Below are positions 7,251 to 16,140 of a stretch of 64,000 nucleotides of DNA, piece by piece (position 1 is the first letter of the stretch; each line of letters opens with the position of its first letter). Under the pieces are notes generated by a model. That model saw nothing but the letters and a program-made list of their open reading frames with translations. It was not told the DNA's origin and ran no database searches. This DNA is from Pedobacter sp. Leaf216 (lineage in GTDB: Bacteria > Bacteroidota > Bacteroidia > Sphingobacteriales > Sphingobacteriaceae). The DNA is taken from contig NZ_LMKM01000009.1 in assembly GCF_001421515.1 (NCBI RefSeq), positions 24,316 to 88,315 on the forward strand, given 5' to 3'. A program made the translations under genes and the position numbers.

Positions 7251-10200
7251 TTAAAAAGTTAAATTAATATTGAAGCCATAACGGCGAACTGTTGGGCTTG
7301 AAAGGTCACTGCCTGCTTTAGTTCCAACAAGGGTTCTGTCAGAAGCATTGTAACCTGAAGCAAACTGATCCAGATCAATGTCTTTACGCCCCGCAAAGTA
7401 AAGCAGGTTGCGGCCTACCAATGAGAAAGTTGCTTTTTTGATAAACGTACGGGCTAAAACTTTTGCGGGTAAACTATATCCCAAAGAGGCTTCACGTAGT
7501 TTGGCATAAGAGCGGCTGATGGTATAATTCTCATCGAAATTACCGCCAATACCACTGGAAATATAACTTTGGACAGATACAGGGAAATCGTTTGGCGCAA
7601 AAGTCAGATCTTTTAAATTGTCGATCTGCCCATTGGTGAAATGCGGTGTTCCAGATACGATTTTAACTCCTGGGCCTACATAAGATGGCGTTAATGCTTT
7701 TGTCCCGTTTGCGGTACTGGTCCATTCTGCCAAACGGGCAGCACCTAAATCACCGGTTGCGGTTTCTATTCCAGTACCACCGTTTAAAATGTTATAGTAT
7801 ACAAAATCGTAAATTTTACCTCCGATACGGCCATCAAACTGCACGCTTAGCGAGAAATTCTTATACCTGAAACTGTTTGTGATGCCGAAAGAGAAATCCG
7901 GATTTGCATAACCTAAAAACCCATTGTTGGCTATGCCTCCAGGCGATTGCAACGGTAAACCACCAGCAGAATTTACAATGTTCCCCTTGTCGTCTCTTAC
8001 AAATTTAGTCCCATAGATAGCATCCAGTCTATCGCCTACCACATAATTGTGGCCATTCTGCTGCAAAAACTGTTCGTTGCCATAGATTTCTTTTAAGGTT
8101 TCCTTATAAGTAGAATAGTTTAGGTTGATATCCCAGTTTAAACCGTCGACACTTTTTAGCGCTGTGCCCATCAATTCTATTTCGAACCCCTTTTTCAGTG
8201 TAGTTACCCCATTAATAATACGGTTGGTAGATGTTGTAGCTGTAGAAACTGGTAACTGAAAAATATTCGGTCCGTTGGTGGTCGTGAAATAAGTAGCATT
8301 TAAACCTAATCTATTTGCCAAAAATTTTACATCAATACCTGCCTCTATAGATTCTACGTTGAAAGGCTTTAAATTGGGATTTGCAATTGTATTTGATAGG
8401 GTAATAGAAGGCGTACCATTATAGAAAGTGCCTGATGCAACCGGCGAATCATTGACGTAAGTGGGTCCATTGTACGGGGTGTAATTTTCTGTACCATAAC
8501 CTAACAAGCCACCTGCAGCCGGCAATCCGGTAACAGGCCTGCTGTTCCATCCTGTTCCCAATGCGGTTGATGTTAACGCATTATATGATGAGCCGATTGT
8601 AGTAGAAGTTAATCCCCCCTTAACATCGGCATAAGATCCTCTCACCTTCAGAAACGAGATGAATTTCGGAAGTTTAGTGTAGTCCGAAATCACCGAACTC
8701 AAGGCTACAGAAGGATAGAAATAGGTATTGCTACCTTTGGGTAAAGTAGACAGGTTATCTACCCGGTTGGTAGTATTGATGTTAAAATAGTTTTTGTAAC
8801 CAATATCGAACGAGTAAAAGCCGCTATACACCTGCATTTTTGAAGAAAAACTGTAGATATATGGTTTGGCAGATGAATTGTTCAGATTATAAACCCCAGG
8901 CAAAGAAAGCCCTTGTGTAGTTCCCCAAGACGAATCATAAGTGAAAGAACGTTGGTTTGCACCCACCAGGGCATTGATATCCCAATCACCAAACTTGTGG
9001 CTATAATTTAAAATCAGATCAGTATTGTTTTCCAATAACTTACGGCGGTCTTCTCTGTAATCTCCATACCAGCCAAAGCTATACCACGGCAAATAAAGGT
9101 TTAAGTTTGCAGAGGCAGGTACATCTTCGGTATTTATTTGATCGTAGGTGTTTAGCGACTGTCTTAAAGATAAATCTATATCGCTATTAAATTTGTAGGT
9201 TGCTTTTAACGACCCATAGATATCAGTTTTTTGTCTGCCCTTTAACCATTCGTTGGCCATAAACCAGGCATTGTTTAAGCGGCCATATTCTGGCGCATAC
9301 TGGGTTAATCCAGGTACACCCTGCGGGCCTTTATAGTAATCTTTTAAATCATCGATATCATAATCTGAAGATCCGTATACTTTAAACATATATACATAAC
9401 TATTTGGGCTATATTGTACATCCGGTACATTTGGCGAATATTGCTGGCTTAAGTTAACATCAGCATCCACTCTTAATTTTTTGGTTACCTGATAACCGGC
9501 ATTGATTTTAAAATTATCGATATTCAACTTAGTATTTGGAAAAATACCTTGTTGAAAAGTATGTCCATAAGAAACGCGGATGTCATATTTATCGCCGCTG
9601 GCAGCCAATCCAACACTGTTTGTGCTGACATAGCCATTTTGAACGAACTTATCAAAGTTATCGGCACCCCGGGAAAGCCAGGGTGTTTTTCCCCTTACTC
9701 CAGTTACGGGATCGTACGGGCTATCGTATTGTTGTGTCAAAAATCCTGAATCAAATCTTGGTCCCCATTCTGGTAAACGCTGGCCGTTATCGTATAGTTG
9801 ATTGCCGTATGAGTATTGATAATTACTGCCGCGGCCATATTCTGTTTGGCTTTCTGGCAATACCACAAATCCTTTGTCCAATTCGGTAGTGCTATTAAAA
9901 TCTATCTGCCAGCCTTCTTTTGCTTTTGTTCCTTTTTTTGTGGTGATAACAAGGGCTCCGTTTATTCCCCTAAATCCGTATAAAGCAGCTGCATTTGGTC
10001 CTTTTAGTACGGTGTAGCTTTCAACATCATCGGCATTGAAGTTATAGGTGTCCGAATTTACCGGCTGTCCATCCACTACGTATAACACATCTTTACTGCC
10101 ACGCAGAACGACAGTTGGAGCGCCAAAAAACTCAGAGCTTGCACCTATCTGCAAACCTGCTACCTTGCCCGATAGTGAATTTAAAGGATTTGCATCCCGG

Positions 10201-10601
10201 GCAATCGTTAATTCTTCGCCCTTGATCTGCGTTTGCGAGTAGCCAAGTTTTTTAACCTCTTTCTTTATGCCAAACGCAGTTACTACAACTTCAGACAATA
10301 ATGCTCCATCAGGGTTTAAAGTGATCAATAGCGGCGCTTGGTTATTGATCAATACCTGTTGAGTACTGTATCCAATATACCTGAAAAGAAGTGATTTGCC
10401 GATACTTGCATTGATAGTGAATCTACCATCCTTGTCGGTGGAAACACCGGTTTTGCTATCCGCAATCATAACGCTTACACCTTGCATGGGTTGTTTAGTC
10501 TCATCTAAAACCTGCCCCTTTAATATCACTTGTGCAAACACACTATTACATCCTAATAGGAAGAATAACAGCAACAATTTTCCTGATTTTTTTAAACTCA
10601 T
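7251..10601 (-). CDS. SusC/RagA-type TonB-dependent outer-membrane transporter
   Basis: The 1116-residue protein has a signal peptide (about residues 1-23, ending FAQ), a carboxypeptidase-regulatory-like beta-sandwich (about 27-105), a TonB-box-like stretch with VVVTAFGIKKEVK, a plug domain including the SusC hallmark NGALVITTKKG, and a long beta-barrel ending in an aromatic-rich strand (GFNINLTF). SusC proteins import bulky nutrients across the outer membrane using TonB energy, paired with SusD. The susD gene follows after 12 bases. Length is typical for the family. A TATTTTTG box lies at 10624-10617, just before the start. Confidence 0.93.
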   Translation of the reverse strand: MSLKKSGKLLLLFFLLGCNSVFAQVILKGQVLDETKQPMQGVSVMIADSKTGVSTDKDGRFTINASIGKSLLFRYIGYSTQQVLINNQAPLLITLNPDGALLSEVVVTAFGIKKEVKKLGYSQTQIKGEELTIARDANPLNSLSGKVAGLQIGASSEFFGAPTVVLRGSKDVLYVVDGQPVNSDTYNFNADDVESYTVLKGPNAAALYGFRGINGALVITTKKGTKAKEGWQIDFNSTTELDKGFVVLPESQTEYGRGSNYQYSYGNQLYDNGQRLPEWGPRFDSGFLTQQYDSPYDPVTGVRGKTPWLSRGADNFDKFVQNGYVSTNSVGLAASGDKYDIRVSYGHTFQQGIFPNTKLNIDNFKINAGYQVTKKLRVDADVNLSQQYSPNVPDVQYSPNSYVYMFKVYGSSDYDIDDLKDYYKGPQGVPGLTQYAPEYGRLNNAWFMANEWLKGRQKTDIYGSLKATYKFNSDIDLSLRQSLNTYDQINTEDVPASANLNLYLPWYSFGWYGDYREDRRKLLENNTDLILNYSHKFGDWDINALVGANQRSFTYDSSWGTTQGLSLPGVYNLNNSSAKPYIYSFSSKMQVYSGFYSFDIGYKNYFNINTTNRVDNLSTLPKGSNTYFYPSVALSSVISDYTKLPKFISFLKVRGSYADVKGGLTSTTIGSSYNALTSTALGTGWNSRPVTGLPAAGGLLGYGTENYTPYNGPTYVNDSPVASGTFYNGTPSITLSNTIANPNLKPFNVESIEAGIDVKFLANRLGLNATYFTTTNGPNIFQLPVSTATTSTNRIINGVTTLKKGFEIELMGTALKSVDGLNWDINLNYSTYKETLKEIYGNEQFLQQNGHNYVVGDRLDAIYGTKFVRDDKGNIVNSAGGLPLQSPGGIANNGFLGYANPDFSFGITNSFRYKNFSLSVQFDGRIGGKIYDFVYYNILNGGTGIETATGDLGAARLAEWTSTANGTKALTPSYVGPGVKIVSGTPHFTNGQIDNLKDLTFAPNDFPVSVQSYISSGIGGNFDENYTISRSYAKLREASLGYSLPAKVLARTFIKKATFSLVGRNLLYFAGRKDIDLDQFASGYNASDRTLVGTKAGSDLSSPTVRRYGFNINLTF

Positions 10602-11112
10602 TTCTCATTTTTTTTTCAAAAATAGAATGCGCATGTTAAGTTATTTGTTTAACTATATTAAACTTTGTTTAATAATTTTGTCAAAAATGAAACTGGCAGT
10701 TATTATTTTAGATTGATTTTGAGATTGAAATTTCTGTGAGCAAAAGAGGTCCGTACTGTTTAAGGAGGTGAAAGTCCTTATCTACAATTCGGGTTGGACT
10801 ATCGTTACTTTGCTGTTTTGAAGGGGTTATGGTGTTTTTTTTTAGCATTCCAGTACCCTGCGAATGGATTTTGCTCGTTAGGAAGTCTGAATTGAGGATA
10901 AATCCGGCAGTAAGATGGAATAAACCAAAAGTCCTGAGGAAAATGGATTTGGATCCGAAGTGTATATTTGTTCAGGGGAAAAGGAACTTAGATGTGCATT
11001 ATCCGGTAATCAAATTGATGGCCAGTTTGGCCCGAAACAGAGGGGTCACTTCACTGAAATACACATTATGAACCAAGTTATGAATTAAAAGTACTTTTAA
11101 GACTATTCACCT
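10602..11112. other. Intergenic upstream of susC
   Basis: It holds one -7-like box for susC on the minus strand (TATTTTTG, 10624-10617) but no convincing -33 box. An open frame at 10829-11071 has no family-like features and is not called. No hairpin terminator or repeat was recognised. Confidence 0.45.
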
Positions 11113-11988
11113 TTATGTCAATTTACTGTATATAGTTCGCAAAAAATCTACCAAAGTCATTGGACTCCTGCCCAATAGCTTCCTAATATCACTTTTATTG
11201 GTATCGAATTCTCCCTTCGCAATTGCCCCACAAAACCTTGAAATATAGGCCGCATCATCTTCAGAAGCACCTGACTGTATTAGCCATGCTATATATAAAC
11301 TTATTTCTGGTTGGATATAAGTTATTGTTTTTCCAGTAATGTCTGACAACAATTCAGCAATCTCTGAAAATGAGAATGCAGTTTCTGCAGCGATGACATA
11401 TTCTTTGTTCTCATGACCAGGAGTGGTCAGTACAACAGCTGTTGCTTCAGCCATTTCAGCTATTGGCAAGAAAGGAGTTTTGCCATCTCCAGCAGGAATA
11501 GAAACACCATTATTTAGTATATCTTTTCCTGATAACAACGGAATCATATCCGCATACATAGTGTTGTCCATCAAAGTATATGGGATGTCTATTTGTTTCA
11601 GGTAATCAGCTGTAGATGCGTGATATTGAACATCAGCACCCATTATACTTTGCTTTAAATTTTTCATATCAAAGCTCGTATAAACAATATGGCCAATCCC
11701 CGTTTCCCTAGCTGCATTGATCACATTTTTGTGCTGCTCAAACCTGTAAACTATATCAGATGAAGAAGACACAAGCAGCAACTTGTCTACACCATGGAAT
11801 GCACTCTTTAAAGAGTCGTAATTTTGATAGTCTCCAACCTTTATTTTAATGCCTTTTGATCTCAATTCTGCTGCCTTGGTTTCATCTCTTACCAATGCTG
11901 TAATATCACTTGGAGTTATCCCCCTTTTTAATAATGAATCTATGCTGGCTTTACCTAAATTCCCTGTTGCACCGGTTACTAAAATCAT
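11113..11988 (-). CDS. NmrA-like NAD(P)H-binding reductase (atypical SDR)
   Basis: I start the gene at the ATG at 11988, giving MILVTGATGNLGKAS, the canonical N-terminal Rossmann motif TGxxGxxG. A longer frame exists upstream but adds 16 residues before the fold begins. Further signs are VGDYQNYDSLKSAFHGVDKLLLVSS and the later HIVYTSFD, as in QorB-type quinone reductases and NmrA-like sensors. About 291 residues, cytosolic. The HxlR gene at 12101 is divergent, a frequent pairing for electrophile- or quinone-responsive SDRs. The actual substrate is unknown. Confidence 0.85.
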   Translation of the reverse strand: MILVTGATGNLGKASIDSLLKRGITPSDITALVRDETKAAELRSKGIKIKVGDYQNYDSLKSAFHGVDKLLLVSSSSDIVYRFEQHKNVINAARETGIGHIVYTSFDMKNLKQSIMGADVQYHASTADYLKQIDIPYTLMDNTMYADMIPLLSGKDILNNGVSIPAGDGKTPFLPIAEMAEATAVVLTTPGHENKEYVIAAETAFSFSEIAELLSDITGKTITYIQPEISLYIAWLIQSGASEDDAAYISRFCGAIAKGEFDTNKSDIRKLLGRSPMTLVDFLRTIYSKLT

Positions 11989-12009
11989 ATATTTTGTTTT
12001 AAGTTTAAT

Positions 12010-12017
12010 TACTTTTG
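12010..12017 (+). promoter_or_regulatory. Candidate -7 box for the hxlR-like gene
   Basis: TACTTTTG fits TAnnTTTG in the divergent intergenic region. It would give a 5' leader of about 80 bases before the ATG at 12101. Confidence 0.3.
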
Positions 12018-12100
12018 TTACGCAAAGAAACAACAATTGATTTTAGAAAGTTAACATTGCTGTTGAAACAAGACGAAAAGTGGTAACCTAAAAGTGACTA

Positions 12101-12418
12101 ATGGAAAATAAACTATACCATGCTGAATGTGGTGTTAATACAGCGATAGCACTGTTTTCAGGGCGATGGAAGGTGATGATTTTACACATGCTTTCCAAAA
12201 ATACCAGACGTTTTGGTGAGATTCAGGCCAGGATACCTGCTGTTTCAAAAAAGGTGCTTACCGAACAATTGAAAGAACTTGAAGCTGATGGATTAATAAG
12301 CAGGAAGGAGTATAAGGAGCTTCCGCCCCGGGTTGAGTATGCACTTACTGATTTTGGAAAAAGTCTCTGCCCCTTGTTAGCTGATATAGCAGCTTGGAAA
12401 AGAAAAAGCATTTTATAA
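12101..12418 (+). CDS. HxlR family transcriptional regulator
   Basis: This 105-residue HxlR protein carries the N-terminal Cys region (YHAECGVNTAIALF), the core SGRWKVMILHML, helix-turn-helix RFGEIQARIPAVSKKVLTEQ, and wing PPRVEYALTDFGKSL. The single Cys near residue 9 is where redox-sensing members react. It is divergent from the NmrA-like reductase, separated by 112 bases, and is probably its regulator. The length is typical for a complete family member. Confidence 0.9.
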   Translation: MENKLYHAECGVNTAIALFSGRWKVMILHMLSKNTRRFGEIQARIPAVSKKVLTEQLKELEADGLISRKEYKELPPRVEYALTDFGKSLCPLLADIAAWKRKSIL

Positions 12419-12513
12419 GCTAATTAGGGTATGACAGTACTCTAATATTGATCCTTAACAATAAGTTAATGATGTTGTAACCTGATTTATGGTTTAGTAG
12501 AATAAGTATTTAA

Positions 12514-12521
12514 TATTTTTG
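12514..12521 (+). promoter_or_regulatory. -7 box of the phosphodiesterase gene
   Basis: TATTTTTG matches TAnnTTTG and gives a leader of about 50 bases to the ATG at 12579. The -33 element is not clear. Confidence 0.4.
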
Positions 12522-12578
12522 TGGCGAATTTTTTCACCTTAAACGTAGTGGAACCTATCAATAACCTAAGTCAAAACA

Positions 12579-13778
12579 ATGCGAAGAATTAATGTTTTTA
12601 TTGCCATTCTAACTATCAGTTTCTTATTAAATGCAGATAAATCATTTTCACAAATTAAGGATAAACCATACGTTATTTTTATCAGTGCAGATGGCTTCCG
12701 TTATGATTATGCTACAAAATTCAATACAAGTAATTTACTTCGTTTATCTTCTGGAGGTGTAAAGGCAAAGCGTATGATTCCATCCTATCCTTCAGTAACC
12801 CGCCCGAACCACTATTCTCTCGTTACAGGCTTATATCCCGGCCATACAGGGATTGCAGGTAATACTTTCTACGACCCTAAAAGTAAAACGATGTTCAATA
12901 AAGCAGAAGGCAAATGGTTCACCAGTCAATCAATCTGGCAAACTGCCAGTAAAAGTGGTGTAATTACAGCAAATATCAATTACCCGGATGCCCGTACCAT
13001 TACAAAAGGTATGAAAAACGTTTATCAAATACAAAAATCGAAAGAGATATCAATTGATGATCAACTCGATGCAATTCAGGAATGGTTAAAAATGCCAGAG
13101 GGGAAAAGGCCGCATTTAATTACCCTATATTTTAATGACACCGACCATCAAGGACATATTTACGGTCCTGAAGCAGTCGAGGTAGCGGAGGCAGCAAAAA
13201 AAATTGATGACAACATTGGCCGTATTGATGCTTTAGTAAAGTCAATAGGATTACCGGTTGATATCATTTTTGTATCAGATCATGGTATGATCGGCATTGA
13301 TAAAAGTAATATAATACCAATTCCGGCTGCTGTTGATACAATGAAATTTGTAGTCAATAACCAAAATTCTCTTGTAAATATATTCGCTAAAGACCCATCT
13401 TCTGTCATGAACACGTATAGGGATTTATTAAGTAAAGAAAGAAACGAGTATAAAGTATATTTGAATTCCAACATTCCTCAAAATTGGTTTTATGGCGGTA
13501 ATGATGATAAACATAGACGTGCGGGAGACATAATTTTAGTTGCGCAGTATCCTAAAACTTTTAATAATAAAGCCGGTAAAGGAATGCATGGCTTTGACCC
13601 TGAAAAAGTTGCAGAAATGGGCGCAACTTTTATGGCTTGGGGACCATCAATTAAAAAAGGGATTATAATTGAGCAATTTAAGAATGTGGAAGTATACCAC
13701 TTGTTATCTACAATGTTAAGGCTTCAAATTAATATGAATGACGCAAAAGGTACGCTATCAAGAGAAATTTTAAACTAG
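12579..13778 (+). CDS. Exported alkaline phosphatase superfamily phosphodiesterase (ENPP-like)
   Basis: This 399-residue protein has a signal peptide (about 1-24). The two-zinc catalytic set of nucleotide pyrophosphatase/phosphodiesterases is intact: SADGFRYDY (metal Asp), PSYPSVTRPNHYSLVTG with the nucleophilic Thr, NDTDHQGHIYGPE (Asp/His), SDHGM (Asp/His) and GMHGFDPE (His). Such enzymes hydrolyse nucleotide phosphodiester or pyrophosphate bonds, or phospholipid headgroups, outside the cytoplasm. It stands alone on its strand. Length and order match the family; substrate preference cannot be inferred. Confidence 0.88.
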   Translation: MRRINVFIAILTISFLLNADKSFSQIKDKPYVIFISADGFRYDYATKFNTSNLLRLSSGGVKAKRMIPSYPSVTRPNHYSLVTGLYPGHTGIAGNTFYDPKSKTMFNKAEGKWFTSQSIWQTASKSGVITANINYPDARTITKGMKNVYQIQKSKEISIDDQLDAIQEWLKMPEGKRPHLITLYFNDTDHQGHIYGPEAVEVAEAAKKIDDNIGRIDALVKSIGLPVDIIFVSDHGMIGIDKSNIIPIPAAVDTMKFVVNNQNSLVNIFAKDPSSVMNTYRDLLSKERNEYKVYLNSNIPQNWFYGGNDDKHRRAGDIILVAQYPKTFNNKAGKGMHGFDPEKVAEMGATFMAWGPSIKKGIIIEQFKNVEVYHLLSTMLRLQINMNDAKGTLSREILN

Positions 13779-14323
13779 TCTTTAGTGCTTTCCTCTCCGC
13801 TAATATTCAGGTTGTTTAAGATTTTAAGATTTTGACCTAGCAACAATGGCGTTATATACTTTGATTTTAAATTTTTGTTCTTCAATGAGATTAATTGTCT
13901 CAAGAAACGAAGCTAAAAATAAGAACACACTTTTTGCTCGACATTTTTTGTTATCGACTATTGAAAAAAGATAGTAAGATTGAAACAATGTTTTTAGAAG
14001 GCCGAGTCAGTTTGCCTTTTTTTAGTTTAGCTGGTCAATATAGATAGGCCAATGAGATCAGGTAATTAATTTTGGACCAGTGAGCTTTATCTTGTTTATT
14101 AGCATTTAATATTTTATGCGAACGGGAGAAACCGATAAATGTTGTTAAAAAATAAACAACCTTAAAGTTTAATTTATTCTTACTTGTTGTTACTAATCAG
14201 GCATTTATTAAAACCGTTCGCAGATAACATTCGTTTCTTAATTAACCTCGCACTTAAAGGCGATAAATTAAAGGAGTAGCCGAAAACCTCAAACAGAGTA
14301 GGCAAAATTAAAATTAAAACGTT
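13779..14323. other. Long intergenic region before the peptide secretion locus
   Basis: These 545 bases have no recognisable gene. One TAnnTTTG match (TAATTTTG, 14067-14074) would imply a leader of about 240 bases for the first peptide gene, and I see no better promoter nearer. The length leaves room for regulatory sites or an unannotated RNA, but nothing specific is visible. Confidence 0.4.
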
Positions 14324-14557
14324 ATGAAACTTCAAGAGTTAAATTTAAACGAAATGAAAGAAATCAACGGTGGTGGTTTATTTGGTGGTAATGATTCATC
14401 GAATTCAGGTGGATTATTAGGATCAATTGGAATTGGTAATTTATTATCATTTTCGAATGAAACACAAGACGGAGATGAATCGAGTAAAACCTCGTTCTCT
14501 TTAGGGAATAACATTGGTGGAAGCTTACAAGGGTTATTCCAAAGCTTAACTAGCTAA
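14324..14557 (+). CDS. Double-glycine leader peptide 1 (bacteriocin-like precursor)
   Basis: This 77-residue precursor begins with MKLQELNLNEMKEINGG, a double-glycine leader with Leu -12, Glu -8, Met -7, Ile -4 and GG at -2/-1. C39 peptidases cut such leaders after GG, leaving a 60-residue Gly/Ser/Asn-rich, Cys-free peptide starting GLFGG. The mature part has GxxxG spacings (GLFGG, GGLLG), as in two-peptide bacteriocins, and an acidic middle. It shares the segment LLS...GD...S(L/I)GNNI with peptide 2. The C39-type exporter lies downstream on the same strand. The role (killing, signalling or other) is unknown; absence of Cys argues against lanthipeptide or disulfide types. Confidence 0.8.
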   Translation: MKLQELNLNEMKEINGGGLFGGNDSSNSGGLLGSIGIGNLLSFSNETQDGDESSKTSFSLGNNIGGSLQGLFQSLTS

Positions 14558-14578
14558 TTTTATTAAGCTCAATTAATT

Positions 14579-14608
14579 AAAAGGGATTCTTACCAGAATC
14601 CCTTTTTT
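14579..14608 (+). terminator. Intrinsic terminator after peptide gene 1
   Basis: AAGGGATTCT (14581-14590), a TACC loop and AGAATCCCTT (14595-14604) form a perfect 10-bp stem followed by a T-run to 14608. It lies between the two peptide genes, so readthrough into the rest of the locus should be partial. Confidence 0.85.
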
Positions 14609-14631
14609 ACATTATTAAAAAATGGAACGTC

Positions 14632-14847
14632 ATGGAAAATTTATCTAAAGAACAAATGATGGATATTAACGGGGGTGGAATTTTTGGGAATAATTACAAT
14701 GCTACCGGAATTTCTATCAATGCATCATCAGACAGTTTATTAAGCATCACATTTGTTAGTAATTATGGGGATAGCCGTAATGAAACCAAAATCTCAATAG
14801 GAAACAATATCGATCTAGGCTTAGGGCTCGTCAATCTAAATCAATAA
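14632..14847 (+). CDS. Double-glycine leader peptide 2 (bacteriocin-like precursor)
   Basis: This 71-residue precursor has a short leader, MENLSKEQMMDINGG (Leu -12, Ser -11, Met -7, Ile -4, GG), with Gln in place of the usual Glu at -8. Cleavage would leave a 56-residue Cys-free peptide starting GIFGNN. It aligns with peptide 1 over its C-terminal half (LLS..., GDS, ISIGNNI), so the two are paralogues and may act together. It is followed by its own terminator and then by the exporter genes. The function of the mature peptide is unknown. Confidence 0.78.
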   Translation: MENLSKEQMMDINGGGIFGNNYNATGISINASSDSLLSITFVSNYGDSRNETKISIGNNIDLGLGLVNLNQ

Positions 14848-14857
14848 AAATATTAAG

Positions 14858-14886
14858 AAAGAGACCATGAATATTGGTCTTTTTTT
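14858..14886 (+). terminator. Intrinsic terminator after peptide gene 2
   Basis: AGACCA (14862-14867) pairs with TGGTCT (14875-14880) across a 7-base loop. The stem is extended outward by A-T pairs, and a run of T continues to 14886. Confidence 0.75.
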
Positions 14887-14934
14887 ATGTTCGCGAAAAC
14901 CAAATTAATTAAAATGCGTATATAAAATTTAGAT

Positions 14935-16140
14935 ATGGACAGTGATAAATACATATTTCCTAAAGAGATTATTGAAAATACAGCAGAGTACCATTTTCAT
15001 TCTCATAATTCTTACACCAAGGTAATTTATCAGGTTATTCTGGTTGTACTTGTTATTTCCTTCTTTGCTATCTTTTTAATTAAAGTTGATGTAAATGTTA
15101 AAAGCACGGGCCTGTTTCGGCCTACTGCAGAGCGAAATGAAATAAAGCCACTAATTGCTGGGAGGATTGATTCTCTATTTGTAAAAGAGAATATGCATGT
15201 TAAAGCTGGCCAGGTTTTGCTTACCATTAAAAAGGAAAACATAGAAAGTCAGGATGCTTTAAATCAGTTCCAGCAAACCGACGTAAAAGACCAACTACAT
15301 GATTTGGGTTTGCTGATTAGCGCTTACAAACGAAGTGATTGGTCGAAAAAGTTACCCCTCAAATCTGGCGTTTATGGTCAGCAATATAGTTTTTTTATGC
15401 AGCGGGTTACCGAAGCTAAAGCCCGTTATCAACTGGCACTGAAAAATTTTGAGCGTTATGCTTATCTGTATAACCGCAAAGCTGTTTCAGGAGTTGAATA
15501 TGACGAAATGAAACTCAAAAAAGAAAACGTTTTTAATGAGTTGGGTCTGATCGGTGAAGAACAGGGCAGCAAGTGGCAGATGGAACTAAATCAACTTTCT
15601 ATCCAAAACCAACAGCTTGGCACAAGAGATAAACAATACGAAGAAGAGAAAGAATTTTATACCATCAAAGCTCCCTTAACAGGCACTGTACAACAGCTAA
15701 AAGGAATACAGCCTGGAAGTTCTGTTTCTGCAAATGAGATTCTAGGAGAAATTTCTCCCGATTCAGGGTTAATTGCGGAGACTTATGTGCAACCCAAAGA
15801 TATTGGTTTATTAAAAGTGGGTACTAAGGCCAGGTTCCAGATTGACGCTTACAATTATAACGAATGGGGAATGGCGACCGGGGAAGTAATTTCTGTTTCC
15901 AGCGATGTTTTTATGCAAAATGGATCTCAGCCTTTTTTCAAAGTACGTTGCCTGCTCGATGAAAACAGCCTAAAACTTAAAAACGGCTATACGGGTAAAA
16001 TAAAAAAGGGGATGACACTGCAGGCAAGGTTTTTTGTAACCAGAAGAACGCTGTTTCAATTGTTATATGATAAAGCTGACGACTGGTTGAACCCAAATGT
16101 AATTCCAGAAAGTAAAGAAAATCAAGTGTCTAGCCTATGA
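14935..16140 (+). CDS. HlyD-family membrane fusion protein of a peptide exporter
   Basis: This 401-residue adaptor has a short cytoplasmic N-terminus, one membrane helix (about residues 30-52), a biotinyl-lipoyl-like half (IAGRIDSLFVKENMHVKAGQ), a coiled-coil section (about 110-230), the second lipoyl half (FYTIKAPLTGTVQQLKGIQ) and a C-terminal beta domain. Such proteins bridge an inner-membrane ABC exporter to the outer membrane. Its stop overlaps the start of the C39 ABC transporter by 4 bases, so translation is probably coupled. No outer-membrane TolC-like gene is adjacent, so one elsewhere in the genome is likely used. Confidence 0.88.
   Translation: MDSDKYIFPKEIIENTAEYHFHSHNSYTKVIYQVILVVLVISFFAIFLIKVDVNVKSTGLFRPTAERNEIKPLIAGRIDSLFVKENMHVKAGQVLLTIKKENIESQDALNQFQQTDVKDQLHDLGLLISAYKRSDWSKKLPLKSGVYGQQYSFFMQRVTEAKARYQLALKNFERYAYLYNRKAVSGVEYDEMKLKKENVFNELGLIGEEQGSKWQMELNQLSIQNQQLGTRDKQYEEEKEFYTIKAPLTGTVQQLKGIQPGSSVSANEILGEISPDSGLIAETYVQPKDIGLLKVGTKARFQIDAYNYNEWGMATGEVISVSSDVFMQNGSQPFFKVRCLLDENSLKLKNGYTGKIKKGMTLQARFFVTRRTLFQLLYDKADDWLNPNVIPESKENQVSSL

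Noticed and set aside
10829..11071. 80-codon frame in the spacer upstream of susC
   Set aside because: No recognisable motif, no promoter and an unusual composition for this genome; treated as a chance frame.
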